From: Pseudomonas cyclaminis
GTDB lineage: Bacteria > Pseudomonadota > Gammaproteobacteria > Pseudomonadales > Pseudomonadaceae
Assembly: GCF_015163715.1 (NCBI RefSeq)
Contig: NZ_JADDUM010000059.1
Span: 1 to 54,058 of the forward strand
Direction: 5' to 3'
Length of the DNA: 54,058 nucleotides
This document shows, piece after piece, positions 8,928 to 21,677 of the stretch (position 1 is its first letter; every line of letters starts with the position of its first letter). The notes under the pieces were generated by a model. The model searched no databases, was not told where the DNA came from, and saw only the letters and a list, made by a program, of their open reading frames with translations. The translations under genes and the position numbers were made by a program.

Positions 8928-9880
8928 GTGAGCCAGCCTACGCCAGCCGTGCGTACCTTCCAAGACTTGATCCTCGCCCTCCAGCAATACTGGGCCGAGC
9001 AAGGTTGTGTGGTACTTCAGCCCTACGATATGGAAGTAGCGCCGGCACTTTCCACACCGCTACCTTCCTGCGGGCCATTGGCCCGGAAACCTGGAACGCC
9101 GCTTATGTGCAGCCCAGTCGTCGCCCGACTGACGGCCGCTACGGCGAAAACCCGAACCGTCTGCAGCACTACTACCAATTCCAGGTGGTATTGAAGCCGA
9201 ACCCGGACAACTTCCAGGAACTGTACTTGGGCTCGCTCAAGCATGTTGGCCTGGACCCGCTGGTCCACGATATCCGTTTCGTCGAAGACAACTGGGAATC
9301 GCCGACGCTGGGCGCCTGGGGACTGGGCTGGGAAGTCTGGCTCAACGGCATGGAAGTGACGCAGTTCACCTACTTCCAGCAGGCCGGTGGCATCGAGTGC
9401 TACCCGGTGACCGGCGAGATCACCTACGGCCTCGAGCGTCTGGCCATGTACCTGCAAGGCGTGGACTCGGTCTACGACCTGGTGTGGGCTGACGGCCCGT
9501 TCGGCAAGGTGACCTACGGCGACGTGTTCCACCAGAACGAGGTGGAGCAATCCACTTACAACTTCGAACACGCCAACGTCGAGAAGCTGTTCGAACTGTT
9601 CGACTTCTATGAAAGCGAGGCCAAGCGCCTGATCGAACTCGACCAGCCGCTGCCGTTGCCAAGCTATGAAATGGTGTTGAAGGCGTCCCATACCTTCAAC
9701 CTGCTGGACGCCCGCCGTGCCATCTCGGTAACCGCGCGCCAGCAATACATCCTGCGTGTGCGCACCCTGGCGCGTTCCGTCGCCCAAGCCTACCTGTTGG
9801 CTCGCGCCAAGCTGGGCTTCCCGATGGCAACCCCGGACCTGCGTGATGAAGTGTTGGCTAAGCTGGAGGCTGCACAATGA
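8928..9880 (+). CDS. glyQ: Glycyl-tRNA synthetase alpha subunit; frameshifted as read
   Basis: GlyQ is the catalytic alpha subunit of the tetrameric (alpha2beta2) bacterial glycyl-tRNA synthetase. The first part (from 8928) reads [20 protein letters not shown] and breaks after PYDMEV at about 9039. Adding one G there gives [20 protein letters not shown] and continues to the end at 9880, for about 317 residues, the normal size. Motifs include [20 protein letters not shown] and [21 protein letters not shown] prefer the GTG at 8928, preceded by AGGTGA, over the GTG at 8919. It overlaps glyS in ATGA. The gene is essential in pseudomonads, so the missing base is very probably a sequence error. Confidence 0.93.
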
Positions 9881-11931
9881 GTGCTCAAGATTTCCTGGTT
9901 GAACTGGGCACCGAAGAGCTGCCACCCAAGGCACTCAACACCCTGGCCGATGCGTTCCTGGCCGGTATCGAAAAAGGCCTGCAAAGCGCTGGCCTGAAGT
10001 TTGAAGCCAAGAAAGTCTACGCCGCGCCACGTCGCCTGGCCGTGTTGCTGACCGCGCTGGAAACCCAGCAACCGGACCGCAGCATCAACCTCGACGGCCC
10101 GCCGCGCCAGGCGGCTTTCGATGCCGAAGGCAACCCGACCCAGGCCGCCCTTGGTTTTGCCAAGAAGTGTGGCGTGGAGCTGAGCGAGATCGATCAGAGC
10201 GGTCCGAAACTGCGCTTCAGCCAGGTCATCACCGGCAAGCCGACTGCCAGCCTGCTGCCAACCATCGTTGAAGACTCCCTGAACGACCTGCCGATCCCCA
10301 AGCGCATGCGCTGGGGTGCACGCAAAGAAGAATTCGTGCGCCCAACCCAATGGCTGGTGATGCTGCTCGGTGACCAGGTCATCGACTGCACCATCCTCGC
10401 CCAGAAGGCTGGCCGTGATTCCCGTGGTCACCGCTTCCATCATCCTGAAGCCGTACGCATCACCTCGCCGGCGAACTATGCCGCCGACCTGCGTGCCGCT
10501 TACGTGCTGGCCGATGCCAATGAGCGTCGCGAGCTGATCAGCAAGCGCACCGAAGAGCTGGCCCGCCTGCAGGAAGGCACCGCCATCGTGCCGCCAAGCC
10601 TGCTCGACGAAGTGACCGCGCTGGTTGAATGGCCAGTGCCGCTGGTGTGCTCCTTCGAAGAACGCTTCCTCGATGTGCCGCAAGAAGCCCTGATCACCAC
10701 CATGCAGGACAACCAGAAGTACTTCTGCCTGCTGGACGTGGACGGCAAGTTGCTGCCGCGCTTCATTACCGTGGCCAACATCGAAAGCAAAGACCCGCAG
10801 CAGATCATCGCCGGCAACGAGAAAGTCGTTCGCCCGCGCCTGACCGACGCCGAGTTCTTCTTCAAGCAAGACAAGAAGTCGAAGCTCGAAGACTTCAACC
10901 TGCGCCTGCAAAACGTGGTGTTCCAGGAAAAACTCGGCAGCGTCTACGACAAGGCTGCGCGCGTTTCCAAACTCGCTGCCTACATTGCACCCCGCATTGG
11001 CGGCGATGCGGCCTCGGCCGCCCGTGCCGGCTTGCTGTCCAAGTGCGACCTGGCCACCGAGATGGTCGGCGAATTCCCTGAGATGCAAGGCGTTGCCGGT
11101 TACTACTACGCCCTCAATGATGGCGAGGCCGAAGACGTTGCGCTGGCACTGAACGAGCAGTACATGCCACGCGGTGCCGGTGCCGAGCTGCCGACCACCC
11201 TGACCGGTGCGGCCGTGGCCATCGCCGACAAGCTGGATACCCTGGTGGGTATCTTTGGTATCGGCATGCTGCCTACCGGTAGCAAAGACCCGTATGCCCT
11301 GCGCCGCGCAGCCCTGGGTGTACTGCGTATCCTGATCGACAAGAAGCTCGACCTCGACCTGACCCAGGCCGTGGTGTTCGCGGTTGGTCAGTTCGGAACC
11401 AAGGTCAAGCAAGCCGGCCTGGCCGAGCAAGTGCTGGAGTTTGTGTTCGACCGCCTGCGTGCGCGCTACGAAGACGAAGGCGTGGACGTCTCCGTCTACC
11501 TGTCCGTGCGTGCCCTGCAACCGGGTTCGGCGCTGGACTTCGATCAGCGCGTACAAGCCGTACAGGCCTTCCGCAAATTGCCGGAAGCCGATGCCCTGGC
11601 CGCTGTGAACAAGCGTGTGTCGAACCTGCTGAGCAAGGCCGAAGGCCTGGGCAACGGCGATGTCGACCCTGGCCTGTTTGCCGATGCCAAGGAGTTCTCG
11701 CTGAACTCGGCCATTGCCAAGGCAGAAAACGCCGTGAAGCCGCTGATCGCCGAGCGTAACTACGCCGAAGCACTGGCGCGCCTGGCCACATTGCGTGAGC
11801 CGGTGGATGCGTTCTTCGAAGCGGTGATGATCAATGCCGAAGATGCCGGCGTGCGGAAAAACCGCTATGCCATGCTGGCGCGTCTGCGCGGCCTGTTCGT
11901 CAACATTGCCGACATTTCGACCCTGAGCTGA
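9877..11931 (+). CDS. glyS: Glycyl-tRNA synthetase beta subunit
   Basis: This 684-residue protein is the beta subunit of the alpha2beta2 glycyl-tRNA synthetase. It recognises tRNA and is required for activity. The N-terminus [20 protein letters not shown] is the family signature, followed by the HD-like region and a C-terminal anticodon-binding domain of DALR type (about residues 570-680, ending [21 protein letters not shown]). The length is standard. It overlaps glyQ by 4 bp, which suggests coupled translation of the two subunits. The gmhB start lies 2 bp after its stop, so the operon continues. Confidence 0.97.
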   Translation: MSAQDFLVELGTEELPPKALNTLADAFLAGIEKGLQSAGLKFEAKKVYAAPRRLAVLLTALETQQPDRSINLDGPPRQAAFDAEGNPTQAALGFAKKCGVELSEIDQSGPKLRFSQVITGKPTASLLPTIVEDSLNDLPIPKRMRWGARKEEFVRPTQWLVMLLGDQVIDCTILAQKAGRDSRGHRFHHPEAVRITSPANYAADLRAAYVLADANERRELISKRTEELARLQEGTAIVPPSLLDEVTALVEWPVPLVCSFEERFLDVPQEALITTMQDNQKYFCLLDVDGKLLPRFITVANIESKDPQQIIAGNEKVVRPRLTDAEFFFKQDKKSKLEDFNLRLQNVVFQEKLGSVYDKAARVSKLAAYIAPRIGGDAASAARAGLLSKCDLATEMVGEFPEMQGVAGYYYALNDGEAEDVALALNEQYMPRGAGAELPTTLTGAAVAIADKLDTLVGIFGIGMLPTGSKDPYALRRAALGVLRILIDKKLDLDLTQAVVFAVGQFGTKVKQAGLAEQVLEFVFDRLRARYEDEGVDVSVYLSVRALQPGSALDFDQRVQAVQAFRKLPEADALAAVNKRVSNLLSKAEGLGNGDVDPGLFADAKEFSLNSAIAKAENAVKPLIAERNYAEALARLATLREPVDAFFEAVMINAEDAGVRKNRYAMLARLRGLFVNIADISTLS

Positions 11932-11933
11932 CC

Positions 11934-12470
11934 ATGGTGAAACTGCTGATTCTCGATCGGGACGGGGTGATCAACTACGACTCCGACGCTTACATCAAGT
12001 CGGTGGCGGAGTGGATACCACTGCCCGGCTCGATCGAGGCCATCGCGCAGTTGAGCAAAGCCGGCTGGACAGTGGCGATTGCCACTAACCAGTCCGGCAT
12101 TGCCCGTGGCTACTACGACATCGCCACCCTGGACGCCATGCACGCGCGCTTGCGCACGTTGGTGGCCGAACAGGGGGGTGAGGTGGGGCTGGTGGTGTAC
12201 TGCCCCCACGGGCCGGATGAGGGCTGCGATTGCCGCAAACCCAAGCCTGGCATGTTGAAAACCATTGCAGAACATTACAAGGTGCCGTTAGCTGGGATAT
12301 GGTTCGTCGGGGACAGCCTCGGTGACCTGGAGGCGGCCAAAGCCGTCGACTCTCAGCCAGTTTTAGTAAAGACCGGGAAAGGCGAAAAGACCCAGGCGAA
12401 AAACCTGCCGGTAGGCACTTTGATTTTTGACGATCTGGCGGCCGTTGCCGCAGAACTTATCAACAACTAG
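11934..12470 (+). CDS. gmhB: D-glycero-beta-D-manno-heptose-1,7-bisphosphate 7-phosphatase
   Basis: This 178-residue HAD-superfamily phosphatase removes the 7-phosphate in the ADP-heptose pathway that supplies the LPS inner core. The catalytic DXD is Asp8 and Asp10 in LDRDGVIN. The motif II threonine/serine region is ATNQSGIARG (50-59), and the late aspartates lie in FVGDSLGDLEAA. A zinc-binding CXH...CXC loop is visible as Cys90, His92, Cys98 and Cys100 (YCPHGPDEGCDCRKPKPG), characteristic of GmhB. It starts 2 bp after glyS with no clear RBS of its own, so translation is probably coupled. Confidence 0.94.
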   Translation: MVKLLILDRDGVINYDSDAYIKSVAEWIPLPGSIEAIAQLSKAGWTVAIATNQSGIARGYYDIATLDAMHARLRTLVAEQGGEVGLVVYCPHGPDEGCDCRKPKPGMLKTIAEHYKVPLAGIWFVGDSLGDLEAAKAVDSQPVLVKTGKGEKTQAKNLPVGTLIFDDLAAVAAELINN

Positions 12471-12553
12471 CCGCCCTCGACATCCTGGCCAAGGAGTGTT
12501 CGGGAGTGCGCTTTTCAACAGGCGGGCCGTGTCCCGCAACGGTAAATGCCGCC

Positions 12554-13324
12554 ATGTCGATCTTGCAGGCCATCAGAACCTTTTTCTTTTACCTGCTGCT
12601 GGGCACCAGTTCGCTTCTCTGGTGCACCCTGAGCTTTTTTATTGCGCCCTTCCTGCCGTTCAAGGCGCGCTATCGCTTTATCAACGTCTATTGGTGCCGC
12701 TGTGCGTTGTGGCTGACCAAGGTGTTCCTGAACATCCGTTTTGAGATCAAGGGCGCTGAAAACGTCCCGGAACAGCCCTGCGTGATTTTGTCTAACCATC
12801 AGAGCACCTGGGAAACGTTCTTCCTCTCGGCGTACTTCTCGCCGTTGAGCCAGGTGCTCAAGCGCGAATTGCTGTACGTACCGTTCTTTGGCTGGGCGAT
12901 GGCCATGTTGCGCCCGATCGCCATCGACCGTGACAACCCCAAAGCGGCGCTCAAGCACGTGGCCAAGAAGGGCGACGAGCTGCTCAAGGACGGCGTTTGG
13001 GTGCTGATCTTCCCGGAAGGCACGCGGGTGCCCTTTGGCACCGTGGGTAAATTCTCCCGAGGTGGCACGGCCTTGGCGGTCAACGCCCATCTGCCGGTGT
13101 TGCCGATCGCGCATAACGCCGGCAAGTTCTGGCCGAAGACGGGTTGGGCAAAACGCGAAGGCACTATCACCGTGGTGATTGGCGAACCTATGTACGCAGA
13201 AGGCGAAGGCCCACGCGCCATTGCCGCGCTGAATGAGCGTGCGCAGGCGTGGAATGAAGCGCAGCAACGGGCCATGGGTTCCCTGCCGCCGAAGCCGGTT
13301 GTGGTAGACACTCCGGTGGTATGA
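12554..13324 (+). CDS. 1-acyl-sn-glycerol-3-phosphate acyltransferase (PlsC family)
   Basis: This 256-residue membrane enzyme belongs to the family that acylates lysophosphatidic acid to phosphatidic acid. A hydrophobic segment covers about residues 9-32. The catalytic motif reads NHQSTWE, with His82 and Glu87, so Glu replaces the usual Asp of HX4D; this variant is common in this subgroup. The glycerol-phosphate-binding motif FPEGTR lies at about 155-160. The ATG at 12554 gives MSILQAIRTFFFYLLLG; an upstream ATG-less extension in the same frame is unlikely. In P. aeruginosa the gene at this place beside gyrB is named lptA, a name also used for an unrelated LPS transport protein, so I leave the symbol empty. 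Confidence 0.9.
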   Translation: MSILQAIRTFFFYLLLGTSSLLWCTLSFFIAPFLPFKARYRFINVYWCRCALWLTKVFLNIRFEIKGAENVPEQPCVILSNHQSTWETFFLSAYFSPLSQVLKRELLYVPFFGWAMAMLRPIAIDRDNPKAALKHVAKKGDELLKDGVWVLIFPEGTRVPFGTVGKFSRGGTALAVNAHLPVLPIAHNAGKFWPKTGWAKREGTITVVIGEPMYAEGEGPRAIAALNERAQAWNEAQQRAMGSLPPKPVVVDTPVV

Positions 13325-13447
13325 GCATCTGTGGATAACCTGTGCACGGTTTGTTGGCGAATTGGCTTTTTTGCTTCATAACAAGCTGATTTACTTACAT
13401 ATTTCCAGAGGCCTAAAAATCCCTAAAAACGTGCATAAGTTTTTTCC

Positions 13448-13486
13448 GCATAAAAAAACCGGTCCTTGTGACCGGTTTTTTATGCA
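13448..13486. terminator. Bidirectional intrinsic terminator
   Basis: GCATAAAAAAACCGGT (13448-13463) pairs with ACCGGTTTTTTATGC (13471-13485) around a CCTTGTG loop, with one bulged A. The A run on one side and the T run on the other make it functional in both directions. It separates the rightward glyQ-to-acyltransferase operon from the leftward histidine kinase gene. Confidence 0.9.
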
Positions 13487-13503
13487 CAGCGCAAAAGTAC
13501 GTT

Positions 13504-15784
13504 TTAGCACTCGTCCAGCAAGGGCAATCGCAGGCTGAATGTGGTGCCTTTGCCCACACTGCTTTCACATTCGATACGTCCTCCATGACGCTCCACGACC
13601 GCTTTGACCATGGTCAGCCCAAGCCCCAACCCATCGCTGCCCTGGGCTGAATCAAAACGTTTGTACTGGCTGAACAACTCCGGTAAATCTTCGGCAGCTA
13701 TCCCTGGGCCTTGGTCACTGATCCGACATTCCAACCAGCCTTGCGTGCTGCTGTGTCTCAACCGGATGGTAGTGCCGGACGGCGAGTATTTGATCGCATT
13801 CTCCAGCACGTTGAATAACGCGCGGGTGAGCAGCGACTGGTCGGCTGACACCATCCCTTCATCTGCCTCGTCCAGATCGTGGACCAGATGAATGCCCTTG
13901 AGCTGTGCGATCAGCGCCACTTGGTCAAAAGCATCCATGACCAGCATGGCGAACAGCGTTGGCTGGAAGTGGTAACCGTCGGCCTCGGCTTTTGCCAACT
14001 GAACAAAGGATTCAGTCAGGCTCAAGGCGCGGCGTACTTGCTGCTCTATCTGAGCAAACACTGGCGACTCGGCGCTGTGTACGTCGAGCAGTGCCAGGAT
14101 CGCCGAGTGCGGCGCACGAAGATCATGGGAAAGGAAACGCAGCATGGTTTCTCGATGCTGCTGGGCCTCACGCTCCTTGCTGAGGTCAGTGAGGCTTAGC
14201 AGCCAACCCAGCGCCACATCTCCTTCGGCCGGTAGCAGGGGTGCCAACTCCATGCGCAGGCTACGTTGGTGGATATCCCGAAACTCAACCAACTCCAATG
14301 CCGAAAGGGCAGGGCGCACGCCGTTGTGCAGGGGTGGATAACCCAGATCAACCAACTGGTTCAACAGGTTTTGGTTGACCAGATCATTGCCGAACACGTC
14401 GCGGGCAATGCGGTTAGCCAGCAATATAGTGCCTTGGGTGTCTGTGATCAGCGTCGCCACCGGCAGGCACTCCAGGCCATCGGCCATAAAGCGCCGAGTG
14501 TCCCGCGTGCGGCTCACCGCTTGCTCCAGGGCAAAGATGCGCCCCTGCAACACATCACCTTTGCTGGCCGGCGCACGGCGGCGTTCGGGCAAGACTTTGG
14601 GTTCGTTATCCAACCGCGCCAACTCCCAGCCAAAGTAGGCCAGGATCACACTGAGGCGCCGCCAGTTCCAGATCAGGTAGCTGAGCAGCAAACCGATCAG
14701 GCAGGCCGCAGGCGACCACCAGTAGCCCAGACGCAGCAGGGCAAATGAGCCGAGCAAGGCCGTGAACATACACCCCAGCGTCATCCATAGTGCATAGCGT
14801 GGGCGGTAGAGCAGCAGGCCCAGCAGCAGCGCCACCCAGGACGTTGCCATCACGGCTGACAGCCATTGGGGCAGATCCACGACGCTGCGCCCTTGCAGTA
14901 GACCGTTGAGCACGTTGGCCTGGATCTCTACACCTGCTGTAGTGCCAAGCATGGGGGAGAGCGGTGTGACAAAACGATCGCCCATGCCCGAACCTGGCGC
15001 GCCTACCAAATAAGGCGTTGCGCAACCGCTCAGGAGGGACTTCGCCGCGTAATACGCTGACATAAGACACACTCGGAAAGCGGCTGTCGGGGTCGATATA
15101 CGGGATGCGAACTGCATGTTCCTGATGCCAGCCCTGGGAGTTCGAATCGCGAGGCTCACCTGGCATCTCGGAGGGTTGGCCACTCATCGTGAACGCCAGC
15201 CATGCCAACTGAGGCGCCGTGGCATCGGGTGGGCCCTCGCGCAAATACAGGCTGCGCACCACGCCATCGCTGTCCGCTTCCACGTTGATATGCCCTATGC
15301 CTTTGGCACATTTAAGCAGCGGCTGCAGTTGTCCTCTGGGCTGGCTATAGCTGGCAGAATCATTACGCGCCAGGGGCAACAATACATTGCCGGCATTGCA
15401 CACTGCGTCGGCCAGGCGTTTATCAGTAGCGGGATCGGCAGGATCGCTGAAGATCACGTCGAACAGGATGGCGGTGGGTTGTGCAGCACTCAGGCGGTCG
15501 ATCAGGTCGGCGTGCAAACTACGGGGCCAAGGCCACTGTCCCAGCTTCTTCAAGCTGGCGTCGTCGATGGTCACCAATAAGATACGCGGGTCCACCGGCA
15601 GCGGTGTCAGTTGGCGCAGGCTGTCATACAGCGGATTGTTCAGCGCCAAGCCAGCGCTCGTCGAGAGGTAGGCTGTGATCGGCAACAACAGCAAACCGAT
15701 CCACAACCACTCACGAACCAAGCCGTGGAACAGCCGTTGGGCATGGGTGGGTTGACGTTTTTCAGCCTTGCCCCAGAGCATCAT
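13504..15784 (-). CDS. CHASE2-domain sensor histidine kinase; frameshifted as read
   Basis: Two overlapping frames (15784 down to about 15010, then to 13504) encode one membrane kinase of about 760 residues. Order: an N-terminal transmembrane helix; an extracytoplasmic CHASE2 sensor domain with DPRILLVTIDDASLKKLGQW and LFDVIFSDP; the end of CHASE2, read in the second frame as LVGAPGSGMGDRFVTPLSP; about three transmembrane helices; a PAS-like region with ATLITDTQGTILLANR; the HisKA H-box SHDLRAP; and the ATPase boxes NVLENAIKYSP, DQGPGI and GLGLTMV. The frames join if one base is removed from ACGCCTTATTTGG at about 15010-15020. The response regulator gene lies divergently 377 bp away and is the likely partner. 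The input signal is unknown. Confidence 0.85.
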
Positions 15785-16161
15785 TGATCAGCGTGTCCCT
15801 GTTGTTGGCGTACGAAAGGAAGTGGCATAGCGCCCAGTGAAGCTCATTTTCGAGGCGGTGGAAAAGTTTTCCTGCGTGAGGCTCATAAAGGTAGAAGCTC
15901 CACAGTACCTACTATCAGGGCACAGAAGTCTACGGCAGCGCACGCGTCGGCTGATCCTTTTCCTTAAGGCCTGGAGCCGGTATCTTTCCCACATCGGTAC
16001 CGAGGACTTTAACTGGGTTGATCACTCATTGAACCCAGCGTACCGAGAGATCCAAGGGGCCGACGAATCTGCGCACAATTCTTCAGATTCGATGGCTGGC
16101 ATCTGCGCAGTACGTGCCCTCACTACGACTGCCGTACTCTTCAAAATGAAAGGACCCACCC
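15785..16161. other. Intergenic region between kinase and regulator with two inverted repeats
   Basis: I see no convincing gene in these 377 bp. Two small frames (15788-15994 minus and 15837-16184 plus) have no recognisable composition or RBS. Two inverted repeats are present: CTGGGTT (16013-16019) with AACCCAG (16032-16038), and CGAATCTG (16064-16071) with CAGATTCG (16084-16091). They lie 70-150 bp ahead of the response regulator start and may be operators for it or hairpins in its leader. CHASE2 kinases of this type often sit beside a FecR-domain gene; none is present here. Confidence 0.5.
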
Positions 16162-16884
16162 ATGCGTGTCGCAATACTGGATGACGAACCCGCTGAATTG
16201 CGAAGGGTGGAACAGACACTGCGACAAATCCCCAGCACCGCCGAACAGCCCTGGACCCTGCATTGTTTCGAGCGGGGTGAGGACCTGCTACGTCAATTGC
16301 GTCGGGAAACCTTTGACCTGCTGATACTCGATTGGCAACTGCCCGATATCACCGGCATTGCGTTGCTGCGCTGGACCCGTGAGCACATGGAGTCGCCACC
16401 CGCCGTGATCATGCTCACCAGCAGGGATGCTGAAAGCGATATCGTCACTGCATTGAACAGTGGCGCCGATGACTACGTCAGCAAACCCTTTCGTCCCAAT
16501 GAACTCAAGGCTCGGGTTACCGCCGTTCTACGCCGCCATGGCCTGCAAAAGTCGGCTACCCAGGAAGTACAAAGTTTCAACGATCTAACCTTCGACGACG
16601 CCGAGTTGACCGTCACCCGGGCGGGAAAACCGATCAACCTTACTGAACGCGAATACCGCCTGGCGAGTTGCTTGTTCGCCAACTTAGCGCGACCGTTGTC
16701 TCGCGAGTACCTTTATGAGCGGTTCTGGACCCATGAAGAAATGGTGTCGTCGCGGCCGTTGGATACGCATATCTATCGCCTGCGCAACAAGCTCGGGCTT
16801 ACCGCTGATAGGGGTTGGCAGCTATTGACGATTTATGGGTATGGGTACCGATTGGAGAGCGTGGCGACCGCTTCCCCTGGTTGA
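16162..16884 (+). CDS. OmpR/PhoB-type response regulator
   Basis: This 240-residue transcriptional regulator has a receiver domain (1-118) and a winged-helix DNA-binding domain (about 140-232). Receiver residues are complete: acidic Asp7 and Asp8, phospho-acceptor Asp57 in LILDWQLPD, Thr86 in MLTSR, and Lys108 in VSKPF. The effector domain shows the PhoB/OmpR pattern LTEREYRLASCLFANLARPLSR, SRPLDTHIYRLRNKL and a C-terminal YGYGYRLE hairpin. An AAGGA sequence (16150-16154) precedes the ATG by 7 bases. It is divergent from the CHASE2 kinase, the probable cognate sensor. The pair sits between genes that are neighbours in P. aeruginosa, so it appears to be a lineage-specific insertion. Targets cannot be inferred. 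Confidence 0.93.
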   Translation: MRVAILDDEPAELRRVEQTLRQIPSTAEQPWTLHCFERGEDLLRQLRRETFDLLILDWQLPDITGIALLRWTREHMESPPAVIMLTSRDAESDIVTALNSGADDYVSKPFRPNELKARVTAVLRRHGLQKSATQEVQSFNDLTFDDAELTVTRAGKPINLTEREYRLASCLFANLARPLSREYLYERFWTHEEMVSSRPLDTHIYRLRNKLGLTADRGWQLLTIYGYGYRLESVATASPG

Positions 16885-16893
16885 AAAGGGGGA

Positions 16894-16909
16894 TGTTCCA
16901 CGTGGAGCA
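16894..16909. other. parS: parS-like site downstream of the response regulator
   Basis: TGTTCCACGTGGAGCA differs from the perfect 16-bp palindrome TGTTCCACGTGGAACA at one base (G for A at 16907). It is intergenic, between the convergent response regulator and gyrB genes, 6.5 kb from the oriC candidate. Together with the sites inside recF it fits the origin-proximal parS cluster bound by ParB in pseudomonads. Confidence 0.75.
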
Positions 16910-16939
16910 TTTAAAAAATACCGATTTCCACGTAATAAA

Positions 16940-16968
16940 AAAGGCCAACGCATAGCGTTGGCCTTTCT
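16940..16968. terminator. Bidirectional intrinsic terminator between response regulator and gyrB
   Basis: AAAGGCCAACGC pairs with GCGTTGGCCTTT around an ATA loop, a 12-bp stem flanked by A and T runs. It closes both the rightward response regulator transcript and the leftward dnaA-dnaN-recF-gyrB transcript. Confidence 0.88.
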
Positions 16969-16989
16969 GTTTTGCGGGTCTCGCCTGGA

Positions 16990-20515
<3,526 letters not shown>

Positions 20516-20535
20516 CTAGCGTCTGCTGAGCATGA

Positions 20536-21639
20536 TTACAGGCGCATCGGCATAACAACATAAGCCGAATCATCGTTGTCGGATTCCTGCACAAGGGCGC
20601 TGCTGTTGGAGTCGGACAGGATCAGGCGCACCTGTTCAGTGGTCATCACACCCAGTACGTCCAGCAGGTAGCTCACGTTGAAGCCGATTTCCAACGAACC
20701 GCCGTTGTAGTCAACGCCTACTTCTTCTTCCGCCTCTTCCTGCTCCGGGTTATTGGCCTGGATTTTCAGCTGACCGTTGGCCAGTTGCAGACGAATACCA
20801 CGGTATTTTTCGTTGGACAGAATCGCTGTACGGCTGAACGCTTCACGCAGTGCCTGACGATCGCCGATCACCAACTTGTCACCGCCTTTAGGCAGCACGC
20901 GCTCGTAATCGGGGAATTTGCCGTCGACCAGCTTTGACGTGAAGGTGAACTCGCCGGTGGTGGCGCGAATGTGGTGCTGACCCAATACGATGCTGACATT
21001 GCCATCCGGCTCGGTGAGCAGGCGCGCCAGTTCAAGAATACCTTTACGCGGCACGATTACCTGGTGACGGTCTGGCTGACCGATATCGGCACGCATTGAG
21101 CACATCGCCAGACGATGACCATCGGTGGCCACTGCACGGATAATGCCTTCGGATACTTCCAGCAACATACCATTGAGGTAGTAACGCACGTCCTGCTGGG
21201 CCATGGCGAAGCTGGTGCGCTCGATCAAACGACGCAGTCTGCTTTGCTCCAGGCTGCACGTCAGCGAGCCCGGGCCTTCTTCCACGGTTGGGAAGTCATT
21301 GGCCGGCAAGGTCGACAACGTGAAACGGCTGCGACCGGCCTTGACCACCAACTTTTGCTCATCAACCTTGATGTCGATCAGCGCGTCGTTCGGCAGGCTT
21401 TTGCAGATGTCCATCAGCTTGCGTGCCGGCACGGTGATCTCGCCGGGTTCAGCAGGCTCTTCCAGCTGCACGCGGCCAACCAATTCGACTTCCAGGTCGG
21501 TACCAGTCAGGGACAACTGCTGGCCTTGGACAACCAGCAATACGTTGGAGAGCACCGGCAAGGTCTGTCGGCGCTCGACGACGCCTGCGACCAGTTGCAG
21601 GGGTTTCAACAGGGCTTCGCGTTGAATGGTGAAATGCAT
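20536..21639 (-). CDS. dnaN: DNA polymerase III beta sliding clamp
   Basis: This 367-residue protein is the ring-shaped processivity clamp of the replicative polymerase and a docking platform for repair polymerases and ligase. It has three consecutive clamp domains of about 120 residues. The N-terminus MHFTIQREALLKPLQ and the C-terminus ending SAYVVMPMRL, part of the hydrophobic partner-binding pocket, are typical. The length equals that of other Pseudomonas clamps. It lies 38 bp after dnaA and 20 bp before recF in the same leftward operon. Confidence 0.98.
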   Translation of the reverse strand: MHFTIQREALLKPLQLVAGVVERRQTLPVLSNVLLVVQGQQLSLTGTDLEVELVGRVQLEEPAEPGEITVPARKLMDICKSLPNDALIDIKVDEQKLVVKAGRSRFTLSTLPANDFPTVEEGPGSLTCSLEQSRLRRLIERTSFAMAQQDVRYYLNGMLLEVSEGIIRAVATDGHRLAMCSMRADIGQPDRHQVIVPRKGILELARLLTEPDGNVSIVLGQHHIRATTGEFTFTSKLVDGKFPDYERVLPKGGDKLVIGDRQALREAFSRTAILSNEKYRGIRLQLANGQLKIQANNPEQEEAEEEVGVDYNGGSLEIGFNVSYLLDVLGVMTTEQVRLILSDSNSSALVQESDNDDSAYVVMPMRL

Positions 21640-21677
21640 GGTCTAGTCCCTTGCCTTAATAAGCTGCGCTGGTGTCA

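Noticed and set aside
8847..9002. Longer tag protein starting at 9002
   Set aside because: The extra 52 residues are the antisense of the glyQ start and its promoter, and the standard N-terminus with zinc-ligand Cys4 begins at 8846.
9790..11556. 588-codon open frame antisense to glyS
   Set aside because: A shadow of glyS.
15788..15994. 68-codon frame upstream of the CHASE2 kinase, considered as a FecR remnant
   Set aside because: Arg- and Ser-rich, no signal peptide and no FecR pattern; I cannot support it as a gene or pseudogene.
15837..16184. 115-codon frame running into the response regulator start
   Set aside because: No RBS, no recognisable domain, and it overlaps the confident regulator start.
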